Below are positions 8,266 through 17,041 of a stretch of 64,000 nucleotides of DNA, piece by piece. This DNA comes from Haloferax sp. Q22 (GTDB lineage: Archaea > Halobacteriota > Halobacteria > Halobacteriales > Haloferacaceae). Positions within the stretch are counted from its first letter, which is position 1. Every line of letters begins with the position of its first letter. The stretch lies in contig NZ_LOEP01000018.1 of assembly GCF_001482285.1 (NCBI RefSeq), positions 1 to 64,000 on the forward strand, written 5' to 3'. Under the pieces are notes generated by a model that worked only from the letters and a program-made list of their open reading frames with translations, did no database searches and was not told the origin of the DNA. The position numbers and the translations under genes were made by a program.

Positions 8266-8297
8266 CGAAGTCGTCCCCGAACCGCCGAACCCTCGAC

Positions 8298-8606
8298 TTA
8301 CGCCTCGAGGTGTTCGATACCCTGCTTCGAGACGTTCGCCCGAGTGACGTAGTCGTCCATCCACTCGGGGGCGTCGTCGTCTTTCTCCTCGGTCCACGCC
8401 CACCCCTCGTAGACGTGGACGCGGTCGGTTCCCCGCTCGCGGAGCCTGAGCGTCGCTTTCCCGTCGATGTCATCGGGGCTCGGGGCGGGGTGGAGCCGTC
8501 GAGCGGCCTTCAGCGCTGCCTGCCGGGGATACGTTCCGCTGAACACGCTCGTCTCCTCGCCGTCTTCGACGAGGACGAAGTTTCGCTTGCCGTCTTCTCG
8601 TACCAT
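8298..8606 (-). CDS. Non-histone chromosomal protein MC1
   Basis: A 102-residue protein matching the MC1 family along its whole length: RNFVL near the start, PRQAALKAARR (about 31-41), LRERGTDRVHVYEGW in the middle and a PEWM segment near the end. MC1 is a small monomeric protein that bends and compacts DNA in methanogens and halophiles. The haloarchaeal form here is more acidic than the methanogen protein. The start at 8606 matches the family length (about 93-105); the longer frame adds unrelated residues. It appears to be a single-gene unit. Confidence 0.92.
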   Translation of the reverse strand: MVREDGKRNFVLVEDGEETSVFSGTYPRQAALKAARRLHPAPSPDDIDGKATLRLRERGTDRVHVYEGWAWTEEKDDDAPEWMDDYVTRANVSKQGIEHLEA

Positions 8607-8702
8607 GCTTGTCCCTACCACGCACTCCGAATTAGTAGTTCGTGTCGGCGCGGGGCGCGGCGCGCCTTCGAATGGAGTCGACGGCACCGACTCCGAGCGG
8701 GG

Positions 8703-9689
8703 TTACAACAGCGCGTCGAGTCGGTTCAGATGGAAGTCGAGCGCGGCCGCCCCGGTCCGCTCGGGATAGCCGGGACGGGTGACTTCCCCCGCCGAATCGA
8801 CCGCCGAGTGGACGACGGCGGCGACCCGATAGGCGCGCGGAACCGCCGGGGGCGGCCGGACCGACTCGTAGCCCGCCCGGAACGCCCGGCGAAGTGGCGC
8901 GCCGTCTTCGACGTACCAGTCGGCGACGAGGTGTTCGACCTTGGCGACGGCAAGCCCCGGCGCGGCGGCCATCGGCTGTCCCCAGTCGAGCACGGCGGTC
9001 ACGCGGCCGTCGGCGACGAGCGCGTTCCCCGGTCTGAAATCCCACGGGTAGAGGCGGGACGGCGGGTTCGCGGGGAGCGACGCGGCCGCGACGGCGTCCG
9101 CCAACCGCTCTCGAAGCCCGTCGAACTCGGTCGGAAGCGCGGCGATTCCCTCGCGGGCGTAGGCGGAGAACCACGTCTCCCAGTCGCTGCCGTCGGCGCT
9201 CGCGGCGTCGAACCCGCGGTCGGTCAGCGAGTCGACGACACCACAACCGCCACCGTCGGCCCGCGGTCTCCCGCGGGCCGACCGTCCGAGCCGACCGTAC
9301 CCCCCGAAAGAGAACGCTTCGTGAAGCTGGCCGAGACCGACGCCGAAGGACCGGGCGACCCGTCGCCGGGCCGCCGAATCGAGCGAGACGAACCGCTCGT
9401 GGAGTTCGTCGCCGGCGGCGCGCTCGACGACGACGTATCCGAACCCGTCGAGCGCGCCCGACGCGAGAATGCGGGGGACCGGAATCGTCGTGCGCTCGCG
9501 GACCGCCCGCGAGAGGTCGGCTTCGAGGGCCAGCGCCGCGGCGTCGGTCGCCGTCTGGACGACGACTTCCCCGCCGTCGGCGAACGTCGCCACCGCGGTC
9601 CGCTTGTGGTTCCCGTTCGGCACGCGGGCCGTCGCCGCGACGCGTCGCTCGGGAAACTCGCGGGCGAGCACGGTTGCGACGGGGTCCAT
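8703..9689 (-). CDS. Aminoglycoside phosphotransferase-fold kinase family protein
   Basis: A 328-residue protein of the APH/choline-kinase-like fold. The N-lobe ATP-binding strands are at about 20-60. The catalytic loop is YPWDFRPGN around residue 207-215, where the usual HGD of the Brenner motif is replaced by PWD, and the metal-binding motif VLDWGQP follows about 14 residues later. Substrate is unknown; haloarchaeal members are widespread and unlikely to be true antibiotic-resistance enzymes. It is followed at the same orientation by MC1 with a gap of about 100 bases, so it may be independently transcribed. Confidence 0.75.
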   Translation of the reverse strand: MDPVATVLAREFPERRVAATARVPNGNHKRTAVATFADGGEVVVQTATDAAALALEADLSRAVRERTTIPVPRILASGALDGFGYVVVERAAGDELHERFVSLDSAARRRVARSFGVGLGQLHEAFSFGGYGRLGRSARGRPRADGGGCGVVDSLTDRGFDAASADGSDWETWFSAYAREGIAALPTEFDGLRERLADAVAAASLPANPPSRLYPWDFRPGNALVADGRVTAVLDWGQPMAAAPGLAVAKVEHLVADWYVEDGAPLRRAFRAGYESVRPPPAVPRAYRVAAVVHSAVDSAGEVTRPGYPERTGAAALDFHLNRLDALL

Positions 9690-9769
9690 GGAGCCACTCT
9701 AGGGGCGACGCCAACAAAGGTCCAGCGGACGGCGCACGGGCGGGCGGCCGGCGGCGACCCCAGCCGTCG

Positions 9770-10468
9770 TCACCGCCTGTCGTCGAGAATCGCCAAAAAC
9801 TCGGTGAGCGACCGGAGGACGTACGCTGGGGCGTGCGCCCCGGCGTCCGGGGCGTTCGCACCGTCCGCCTCCGTTTCGACCGGGCACCACGCGGCGTCGA
9901 GGCCGGCGCGATGGGCACCGTCAACGTCGAACTCCAGCGAGTCACCGACGTGGAGGCTCGCGTTCGCCTCGGCGTCGAGGTCGGCGAGCGCCCGGTCGAA
10001 CGGGTCGGGATGGGGTTTTCGTCGCGGCATGTCGCCCGCGAAGACGACCGCGTCGAACGCGTCGGCGATGCCGAGCGCGTCGAGTTTGATGGACTGCCGC
10101 CGCTCGGGCCCGTTGGTGACGAGGCCGACCGACGCGTGGTCGCGGGCGGCGGCGAGCGCGGCCTCGGCACCGGGACGGAACGAGACGGCGGAGTAGTCGA
10201 CCGTCTCGACGAACCCGCGGGCCAGCGCCCGAACGTCAACCCCCTCGCGGTCGTGCTTCGCCGCGACGCGCTCGAAGCCGTCGGCGAGGTAGCCCTCGTG
10301 GTCGTCGTGGTCCGGCGGGCCGTCGAGCGCGGTCCAGAGGTCCGACGGCTCGCCGAAGCGGTCGAGACCGGCGGCGTCGAACGCGCCGGCGTAGATGGTC
10401 TCGCCGCTCTGGTCGTTCGTACAGAGCGTGTTGTCGAGGTCGAAGAGAATCGCGTCGAACGGTGCCAC
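9770..10468 (-). CDS. HAD superfamily hydrolase
   Basis: A 232-residue haloacid dehalogenase-type phosphatase. Motif I is FDLDNT with Asp 10 and Asp 12, motif II is GLVTNG, motif III is the lysine in RRKPHPDPF and motif IV is HVGDSLEFD. The layout with an alpha-helical cap after motif I is like subfamily I phosphatases acting on small phosphorylated metabolites. It starts with GTG at 10468. The substrate is not predictable. Confidence 0.86.
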   Translation of the reverse strand: MAPFDAILFDLDNTLCTNDQSGETIYAGAFDAAGLDRFGEPSDLWTALDGPPDHDDHEGYLADGFERVAAKHDREGVDVRALARGFVETVDYSAVSFRPGAEAALAAARDHASVGLVTNGPERRQSIKLDALGIADAFDAVVFAGDMPRRKPHPDPFDRALADLDAEANASLHVGDSLEFDVDGAHRAGLDAAWCPVETEADGANAPDAGAHAPAYVLRSLTEFLAILDDRR

Positions 10469-10567
10469 ACTCTCCCTTGGAGCGGCGGCGGTAAAACCTC
10501 GTCCACGAGTGATGTCGTCCGCGGCGGCGGCCAGACGCCGCGAGCCGCGGGCAGTCTCAGACCCGAC

Positions 10568-11722
10568 TCAGAACCCCTTGCCGAGCAGTTCGCGGGCGAT
10601 GATATTCTTCTGAATCTCCGTAGTACCCTCGTAAATCTGCGTGATTTTCGCGTCGCGGTAGAGCCGCTCGACGTCGTGGTCGTTGACGAAGCCGGCCCCG
10701 CCGTGAATCTGGACGGCCTCGTCGGCCACGTCGGTGGCGACGTTCGAGGCGAACTCCTTAGCCATCGACGCGAGCGCAGTCAGTTGGTCCTCGTCGTTGT
10801 CGACGCTCCACGCCGACTTGTAGGTCAACTGTCGGGCGGCCTCGGTCGCGGTGTGCATCTCCGCGAGCTTGTGTTGAATCGCCTGAAAGTCGCCGATGGG
10901 GCGGCCGAACTGCTCGCGCTCTTTGGCGTAGTCGAGCGCCCGCTCGCAGGCACCCTTGGCGATGCCGACCGCCTGCGCGGCCACCGCGGTCCGGGTCTCG
11001 TCGAAAAACTGCATGAGCTGGAGGAAGCCCATCCCCTCGGTGCCGACGAGGTTCTCCTCGGGCACGCGCACGTCGTCGAAGACGAGTTCGGCCGTATCGC
11101 TGGCGCGGATGCCCATCTTCCCCGTTATCTTGTCCGCGGAGAACCCGTCGCGGTCGGCCTCGACGATAAGCTGCGAGAAGCCCGCGTAGCGGTCGTCCGC
11201 GTCGGGGTCGGTCTGGCACATGACGACGAAGTAGTCGCCGACGCTCCCGTTCGTTATCCACATCTTGGTGCCGTTTATGATCCACTCGTCGCCGTCCTTC
11301 TCGGCGCGGGTCCGCACCGAGGTCACGTCGGACCCCGCCTGCGGCTCGCTGATGGCCGCACCCATGACGGATTTACCCTCGGTAATGGGCGGCAGGAAGC
11401 GCTCTTTCTGGTCGTCGGTGCCGAAGCTGATGATGGCCTCCGCGCCGAACCCGGCGCTCGTGATGCAGAGCCCGATTCCGGGGTCGACTGCGAACAGTTC
11501 CTCGGTGACGAGTGCGTTCTCCAGCGAGGAGTAGCCGACGCCGCCGTACTCGACGGGGAAGTGCGCCCCAGTCAACCCCATCTCCGACGCCTTGCGGACG
11601 GCCTCAGCGGGGTACTTCTCGGCCTCGTCGTACTCGCCCGCGACCGGTGCGACCTCGTTTTCGGCGAACCGTCGAACCTCCTCGCGGATGGCCCGCTGTT
11701 CGTCCGAGAGCGAATATTCCAT
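10568..11722 (-). CDS. Acyl-CoA dehydrogenase
   Basis: A full-length (384 residues) FAD-dependent acyl-CoA dehydrogenase. It has the N-terminal helical domain, the central strand domain with AISEPQAGSDVTS and WITNGS, and the C-terminal helices with QIHGGAGF and the YEGTTEIQ stretch. It catalyses alpha-beta dehydrogenation of an acyl-CoA in fatty-acid or branched-chain acid breakdown, passing electrons to ETF. Chain-length specificity cannot be read. A second family member is at 54883. A 13-base interrupted palindrome overlaps the start codon region. Confidence 0.93.
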   Translation of the reverse strand: MEYSLSDEQRAIREEVRRFAENEVAPVAGEYDEAEKYPAEAVRKASEMGLTGAHFPVEYGGVGYSSLENALVTEELFAVDPGIGLCITSAGFGAEAIISFGTDDQKERFLPPITEGKSVMGAAISEPQAGSDVTSVRTRAEKDGDEWIINGTKMWITNGSVGDYFVVMCQTDPDADDRYAGFSQLIVEADRDGFSADKITGKMGIRASDTAELVFDDVRVPEENLVGTEGMGFLQLMQFFDETRTAVAAQAVGIAKGACERALDYAKEREQFGRPIGDFQAIQHKLAEMHTATEAARQLTYKSAWSVDNDEDQLTALASMAKEFASNVATDVADEAVQIHGGAGFVNDHDVERLYRDAKITQIYEGTTEIQKNIIARELLGKGF

Positions 11723-11821
11723 GATTGTTAATCACATACATATCCGATAACAGTTGTCACACAGCGGGAAACGTGCGGTGAGTTGATCCGACGGACGGTG
11801 CGCCAGCCGCGACCGGGTCGC

Positions 11822-13531
11822 TCAGTCCGCGGCTTCGACGGTCACGAGCGGGAGTTCGATGACGAAGACGCTCCCCCGCGGTTCGTTGTCCTCGATATGC
11901 ACGGTGCCGCCGAAGTTCGTGACGATGGTCTCGACGAGGTACAGTCCCGTTCCGGTGCCGGGGCTTTCGAGCCCCTTCGCGCCCTTCCCGAAGACGACCG
12001 ACTTCCGCTCGTCGGAGATGCCTGGGCCGTCGTCGGCGATGCGGACGGTGACGCACCCGTCGTCCACCGCCGCCGAGACGGCGACCGACGGCTCGTCGCG
12101 GTCGCTGTGGACGACCGCGTTCTTCAGGACGTTCACGAACACGGAGTCGAGCAGGTCGTTAGCGGACACCGTCGCAGACGGGAGGTCGCCGACCTCGAAC
12201 ATCGCGTTCGAATAGCCCTCGCGCACGTCTTCGACGGCCTCTCGGAGCGTGGCCCCGACGTCGAGGTGACGGCGGCGCTCGTCGTCGTTCGTCGCGCGCA
12301 TCAACTGTCCGAGTACGTCGGTGAGGTCGACGGTGTTGAGCGCCCGCCGGAGCGCGGTCTCCAACTGCGACCGCGCCTCGTCGGACAGCGGCTCGTGTTT
12401 GAGGACGATGTCGATGTACGCCGTCACGAGCTGCATGTCGTTTCGGATGTCGTGGCGGACGATGCGGTTGAGCACCTCCAGTTCGTCGTTCCTCGACTCC
12501 AAGGCGAGTTCGTAGTGCTTCCGCGGCGTCACGTCCCGGACTGAAATCACCCAGCCGAGTGGGTCGCCGGCTTGGTCGAGCGGGATGCGCGTCAACTCGA
12601 CGTAGCGTTCGCCCTCGACCAGTACGTCGCACGACGAGCGACCGTCGCCGAGGTCGTCGTAGTTCGGGAGGGCCTCGCTCGCCGAGCGGCCGAGGAGCGG
12701 GTCGCCGGTGCCCAACAGCGGGCGGACGTGGTCGTTGACGTGGACGACGACCTCGTTGGCGTCGAGGACGATGAGACCGTCGGCCGAGTGCGCGCCGGCG
12801 GTCGCGTAGGCGAGCGGGAGGATGTCGAGGAGCTTGTAGCGGTAGACGGCGATGCCGAACGTCACCGAGGGGACCGCGAGCGAGGCGGGGATGAGATTGA
12901 TCCCTCCGGCGAGTGGCGGCGTGCCGGTGAGTTCGAGCGCGGCGACGACCGACGGCACGAGCATCCCGACGATGAGGAGCGTCGCCTGCGTCCGGTAGGG
13001 GCGGTCGAGTTCGAGGGCGTACTGACCGATGATGCCGAGTCCGAGAAACAGCAGGACGAAGCCGTAGACGAGGCCGAACACGCTCACCGGGCCGTCGGCG
13101 ACGGAGAGTATAGTCACGCCGTCGACGGTCGACAGCTCCCAGCCGGTGTAGCCCAACTCCAGCGGGTTGGTGAAGAGGACGACGAGGAACACCGCGGGGA
13201 CGACGTACAGCGACGCCACCACGTGCCTGTCGAGCAGTTCCCGGCGGTCGGTGTACGCGAGGGCGAAGACGAAGAACGTCGGCGCGGCGGCCATCGCACC
13301 GACGTGGAGGAACTTGTACGCGAGCAGTTTCGCCCCGGGGTCGACGAGGAATAGCTTGACCGCCGTCGTCGCGGTCCAGAGGCTGACGGCGGCTGTCAGC
13401 ACGGCGAACGAGACGACGGTCGGGTTCCGCCCGCGGTGGCGGACGAACTGGACCGCGTAGGCCGAGAGGACGCCGGCGACCACCGCCGCGAAGACCATCG
13501 GGTAGGCGTAGGCGGTGTGCTGCCAGTTCAT
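11822..13531 (-). CDS. Sensor histidine kinase with seven-helix N-terminus and PAS domain
   Basis: A 569-residue kinase. Residues 1-235 hold about seven membrane helices, matching the histidine-kinase N-terminal 7TM region. A PAS-like domain follows at about 245-335, then HisKA with phospho-acceptor H360 in NRIVRHDIRND. The ATPase domain has the N-box VNVLKNAV (N467, N471), G1 box DDGPGIS (about 501-507) and GTGTGLYL (525-532). It sits in the membrane and presumably relays an unknown signal to a response regulator encoded elsewhere, since no receiver gene is adjacent. Confidence 0.9.
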   Translation of the reverse strand: MNWQHTAYAYPMVFAAVVAGVLSAYAVQFVRHRGRNPTVVSFAVLTAAVSLWTATTAVKLFLVDPGAKLLAYKFLHVGAMAAAPTFFVFALAYTDRRELLDRHVVASLYVVPAVFLVVLFTNPLELGYTGWELSTVDGVTILSVADGPVSVFGLVYGFVLLFLGLGIIGQYALELDRPYRTQATLLIVGMLVPSVVAALELTGTPPLAGGINLIPASLAVPSVTFGIAVYRYKLLDILPLAYATAGAHSADGLIVLDANEVVVHVNDHVRPLLGTGDPLLGRSASEALPNYDDLGDGRSSCDVLVEGERYVELTRIPLDQAGDPLGWVISVRDVTPRKHYELALESRNDELEVLNRIVRHDIRNDMQLVTAYIDIVLKHEPLSDEARSQLETALRRALNTVDLTDVLGQLMRATNDDERRRHLDVGATLREAVEDVREGYSNAMFEVGDLPSATVSANDLLDSVFVNVLKNAVVHSDRDEPSVAVSAAVDDGCVTVRIADDGPGISDERKSVVFGKGAKGLESPGTGTGLYLVETIVTNFGGTVHIEDNEPRGSVFVIELPLVTVEAAD

Positions 13532-13695
13532 CGAACACCTCGCTCGTCAGTCACGGTTCGAGCGGTGCCCTCGGAGGCGTCGTCTCGGAGATGGTGCCCG
13601 GCATCGTTGACTATGGACGGCGATACTCCGCCATCGGATAAAGAACTTCTCAGGGGAACCCCTCGACTACGGGAGCGCTTCTGTCGGGGGCGGCG

Positions 13696-14829
13696 TCAGG
13701 CGTGCAGTTCCTCGTCGACGAGGTCGACCGCTCGCGAAATCGCGCCGACCGAGGTGAGGTGGCCGGCTCCGACGGTTGCCTTCATCGCCTTCGCGGCCTT
13801 CCCGCGGAAGATGCTCGGGCCGACCTGCGCGACCGCGCCGTCGCCGACCGAGACGATCCAGCCGGGCACTTCGAACCGGTAGGGGTCGGGCCGCGGCGCG
13901 AAGTCGTTCCCGTCGCCGTCGAGTTCGAACTCGACCTGCGCCGCGACGTTGCCGGCGACGGTTTTCGCCTCCCGGAGAGCCGCGGAGGCGCTCGCGGGGA
14001 CCGGCTCGCCGTCGGCGTCGACCGCGCGGGCCGCGTCGCCGACGACGAACGTCCGCCGGTCGAGTCGGAGGTCCGCCCTGACGAAAGGTCGCTCGCCGCC
14101 CATCGCGTCGTCGCCGGCGATGCCGCCCGTCCAGACGAGTAGGTCGTAGTCGATGTCGCCGGTGTCGGTCGCGACGGTCGCGCCCGTCACCGACTCGACG
14201 GTCGTCTCGGTCCGAATCTCGACGCCCCTGTCAAGGAGTTCGTCGCGGACCGCCCGCTGGAACGACTCGGCGAACGACGGCGCGACGGCGTCCAGTTGTT
14301 CGACGAGAACGATATCGGCGTGCGCGTCCTCCTCGTCGCGGAGGGCGGCGAGCTCGCCGGCGACCTGCACGCCCGACAGCCCCGCGCCGCCGACGACGAC
14401 GGTGCCGCCCTCGTCGCAGTCGTCGAGGAACCGCTTGCGGATGGTTTCGGCGTCGGCGACGCGCTTCAGCGGGACCGAGTGGGCTTCGAGACCGGGGATG
14501 CCGTGGTAGGCGGTCTCAGCGCCCAGACAGACCGCGCAGTAGTCGTAGTCGAGGGCGTCGCCCTCGGCCAGTTGGACGGTCCGCGCGTCGCGGTCGACGC
14601 CCGTCACACGGCCGACGACGACCTCGGCGCGGTCGAGCGCCTCGTCGAGGGGAACCTGAATCGCGTCGGCGACCGCCGGCCGCCGAATCGCGCGGTGAAC
14701 TTCGTGTTGGACGAGGTGGTGGGGGGAGTCGTTCACCACGGTCAGGTCGGCGTCGGCGGGAAGTCGGCGTTCGAGGTCGCGGGCGAGCGTGAGGCCCGCG
14801 TACCCGGCACCGAGAACCAGGACACGCAT
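13696..14829 (-). CDS. FAD-dependent pyridine nucleotide oxidoreductase (NDH-2-like)
   Basis: A 377-residue two-dinucleotide-binding-domain flavoprotein. The N-terminal FAD motif is GAGYAG and the central NAD(P) motif is VGGAGLSGVQVAGE. A third motif near residue 260, FVVGDAA, contacts FAD. It resembles type II NADH dehydrogenases and sulfide:quinone reductase relatives, but the active-site cysteines of sulfide:quinone reductases are not evident. The probable role is electron transfer from NADH to quinone at the membrane. It lies between the histidine kinase and the mevalonate-pathway decarboxylase, all on the minus strand but with separate gaps. Confidence 0.82.
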   Translation of the reverse strand: MRVLVLGAGYAGLTLARDLERRLPADADLTVVNDSPHHLVQHEVHRAIRRPAVADAIQVPLDEALDRAEVVVGRVTGVDRDARTVQLAEGDALDYDYCAVCLGAETAYHGIPGLEAHSVPLKRVADAETIRKRFLDDCDEGGTVVVGGAGLSGVQVAGELAALRDEEDAHADIVLVEQLDAVAPSFAESFQRAVRDELLDRGVEIRTETTVESVTGATVATDTGDIDYDLLVWTGGIAGDDAMGGERPFVRADLRLDRRTFVVGDAARAVDADGEPVPASASAALREAKTVAGNVAAQVEFELDGDGNDFAPRPDPYRFEVPGWIVSVGDGAVAQVGPSIFRGKAAKAMKATVGAGHLTSVGAISRAVDLVDEELHA

Positions 14830-14895
14830 GACTGACGGGTAGGGCGCGAGAGAAAAGAGGGTGACGGCGGGTGCAGCCGGCGCGTTCGCGACCGC

Positions 14896-15870
14896 TCAGA
14901 ACAGCGCTTCGGACTCGTCGAGCACTTCGGCGGGGCCGCCGACACCCCACACGTCGGTCTCGACGCCGCAGTCGGCGACGGCTTTCTCGACGCGGTCGAC
15001 GTGCTCCTCGGTCGTGTTGACGTAGACGCTCGCGCCGGTGTCGGTCGAGAAGTAGACCGGCACGTCTTCTTCGTTCCGGAGCCTGCGGACGGCGTTGAAG
15101 ACGGCGATGGTGCGCGGCTGCCAGTAGACCCAGCCGGCGGGGCCGGTCATCGTCGTCGCCGCGAGCGACAGCGAGTCGTGCTCAGCGAGTTCGAAGGCGG
15201 CGTCGAAGTCGCCGTCGTACAGCGCGTCGCGCATGTCGTCTATCTGGGCGTGGATGTGGGCCATCCGCGCCTGGAACATGTGGCTGTCGGCGGCCTCGGC
15301 GTGGGCCTGCTCGGTCTCCTTGTAGGCGGGGACGTGCGCGGCGACGATGCGCAGGTCGTCTTCGAGGTCGGTCTCGATGCGCTCGGAGCGACAGTCGGTG
15401 TCGTTCATCCCCGAGTAGAGGTGCGACACCGCGCCCGTGACGGCGCGAGCGGCGGACGCCGACCCGCGGCGGGCGATGGTCGAGACTTCGGGGCGCGTCA
15501 TGTCGAGGCCGGCCGCCTCGGCGAGCGCCATCGCGGCCGCGGCGAACCCGGACGCCGACGAGCCGAACCCGATGTTCGAAGGGAAGGAGTTCTCGCTTTC
15601 GAGGCGGACGCGGTGGTCGAAGCCGGCCAGTTCGCGGACCCGGTCGACGACGGCTTGGATGCGCTCCGCGCCGCGCCCTTCGACTTCCTCGCCGCCGATG
15701 ACGTAGACGTCTTCGTCGGCGTCGGGGAGGAACTCGACGGTCGTCTTCGTGTGGCTCGGTGCCGTACAGACGCTGATGCTGTCGTGGTACGGCATCCGGC
15801 GTTCCGTGTCTCGCATCCCGTGATACTTCACGAGGCCCTGAATCGGGTGGGCCTTGGCGGTGGCCTTCAT
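14896..15870 (-). CDS. mvaD: Phosphomevalonate/diphosphomevalonate decarboxylase
   Basis: A 324-residue GHMP-kinase-fold protein aligned with mevalonate-pathway decarboxylases. The N-terminus has HPIQGLVKYHGM, and the ATP-loop serine stretch is SNIGFGSSASGFAAAA. In Haloferax the characterised enzyme of this family acts on mevalonate 5-phosphate, giving isopentenyl phosphate that is then phosphorylated to IPP. That is established knowledge for the genus; the substrate here is inferred from it. It supplies isoprenoid units for the lipid enzymes at 5582 and 33794. The ATG at 15870 is the natural start. Confidence 0.88.
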   Translation of the reverse strand: MKATAKAHPIQGLVKYHGMRDTERRMPYHDSISVCTAPSHTKTTVEFLPDADEDVYVIGGEEVEGRGAERIQAVVDRVRELAGFDHRVRLESENSFPSNIGFGSSASGFAAAAMALAEAAGLDMTRPEVSTIARRGSASAARAVTGAVSHLYSGMNDTDCRSERIETDLEDDLRIVAAHVPAYKETEQAHAEAADSHMFQARMAHIHAQIDDMRDALYDGDFDAAFELAEHDSLSLAATTMTGPAGWVYWQPRTIAVFNAVRRLRNEEDVPVYFSTDTGASVYVNTTEEHVDRVEKAVADCGVETDVWGVGGPAEVLDESEALF

Positions 15871-16182
15871 GTTCGAACGCCCGTCGGACTCGGGGTTAAA
15901 CGTCCCGATAGGTGTCGGCTCCGGCGGGTAACGAGTCCAGCCGGTCGGACGGGTACAGTCGGTCGGAAATCGAGTGCGCGCCGGCGGAACGGCCGGCGCG
16001 AGTCGGTCGCAACGGTGCGCAGGAAGGACGCACGTTCTCCCTCTCCAGCGGGAGGCGGTCGAGTTCGATGCAGTCGGTCGATCGGTCGGTTACGTGGGTC
16101 GTTGTATCGTGTTGGCTGTCTCGTGGTTGATTCGCTGGGTTCGTTTCGATTGGTTGGCTGGTTGGTCGAGTTCGGTGCGAGT

Positions 16183-16247
16183 GGTTCGTTGCTGTTCGGT
16201 CGGTTCGTTGCTGTTCGGTCGGTTCGTTGCTGTTCGGTCGGTTCGTT
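16183..16247 (+). repeat. 19-base tandem repeat, three full copies plus a partial
   Basis: The unit GGTTCGTTGCTGTTCGGTC occurs perfectly at 16183-16201, 16202-16220 and 16221-16239, then a partial copy begins at 16240. A related single copy (GGTTCGTTGCTGTTCG) recurs at 16289-16304. The 19-base period is not a multiple of three, which argues against a coding repeat. Confidence 0.9.
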
Positions 16248-16500
16248 ACGGTTCGATTAGTTGGCTGGTCGGTCGATTCGATGCGTGTGGTTCGTTGCTG
16301 TTCGTCGTCGTGCGATTGGTTCTGCCCGGCTATTCTGTGGACTCGGATTCGTGTCCTCGCTCCCAGACGTTCGTGACACTCTCGCCTGTCGGCGGTGTGT
16401 GGCTGACGTCTCGCATCGTCGCATTCGGGCGGTCACTTGTGTTGCTCATGTGTTGCCTTGGTAATTGCTACCACGGTTCGCGGATAAAGATTTCGGCGAT

Positions 16501-16509
16501 ATTATATTA
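16501..16509 (+). promoter_or_regulatory. Box A promoter of the SRPBCC gene
   Basis: ATTATATTA lies 25-33 bases before the ATG at 16534, the usual leaderless spacing. Confidence 0.55.
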
Positions 16510-16533
16510 CGACTTATTAGCATACTAGGAGAT

Positions 16534-16974
16534 ATGAGGGGTGAGTCGAGCCGGACCCGAACGCGGGTGGAGCGCACGCCTGAGGGGCGGCGACTGGTCG
16601 TTTCCCGGCGGATTTCGGCTCCCGCGGCGGCGGCGTGGGACGTGTTGGTGTCGGTCGCCGACTGGCCCGACTGGGGGCCGAGCGTGTCGGCCGTCCGCGG
16701 CGTCGACGGGCGCATCGAGGCAGGCAGTCGCGGCGAGGTCCGCGTCGCCGGCGTCTGGGTGCCGTTCAGCATCGAGACGTGCGACGACGAGTCCCATCGG
16801 TGGACGTGGCACGTGGCCGGGATTCCGGCGACGGGACACCGAGTGGAGTCGGTCGGGGCCGACCGCTGCGAGGCGGGGTTCGAAGTGCCGGTTCTCGCAG
16901 GGCCGTACGCCGCGGTCTGTGCGCTCGCGCTGCGCAGAATCGAGCGGCTCGCGAAGCGTCGCGCTCGCGGGTGA
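16534..16974 (+). CDS. SRPBCC (START-like) domain protein
   Basis: A 146-residue protein with the polyketide-cyclase/START-like pattern: a basic N-terminal strand, a helix containing AAAAWDVLVSVADWPDW, a strand-rich middle and a long C-terminal helix. The fold binds a small hydrophobic ligand; no catalytic residues are evident. The start is at 16534, directly downstream of an AT-rich box. The gene is alone between the G+T-rich island and a converging gene. Confidence 0.75.
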   Translation: MRGESSRTRTRVERTPEGRRLVVSRRISAPAAAAWDVLVSVADWPDWGPSVSAVRGVDGRIEAGSRGEVRVAGVWVPFSIETCDDESHRWTWHVAGIPATGHRVESVGADRCEAGFEVPVLAGPYAAVCALALRRIERLAKRRARG

Positions 16975-17041
16975 GACGGGTCGCAGGGAAGACAGGTCGC
17001 AGGGAAGGCAGAATGTGTGAGTAAGCGACCCCAAACGCCGT

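Larger units (their letters stand above)
15871..16533 (+). other. Gene-free region with G+T-rich island
   Basis: This 663-base gap lies upstream of both flanking genes. Its first part carries ordinary GC-rich sequence. From about 16060 to 16320 the plus strand is strongly enriched in G and T (about 75-80 percent in the 60-base blocks at 16141 and 16201) and contains 19-base tandem repeats. The open frames across it are repetitive and look spurious. The right end holds the AT-rich promoter of the next gene. Confidence 0.7.

Noticed and set aside
8703-9689. Antibiotic resistance gene
   Set aside because: The fold is APH-like but the HGD motif is altered and such kinases are widespread in haloarchaea, so a resistance role is not supported.
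15974-16528. Open frame across the G+T-rich island
   Set aside because: Its middle is translated tandem repeat with a 19-base period, residue use is odd (many Cys, Val, Trp) and it runs into the promoter of the next gene.
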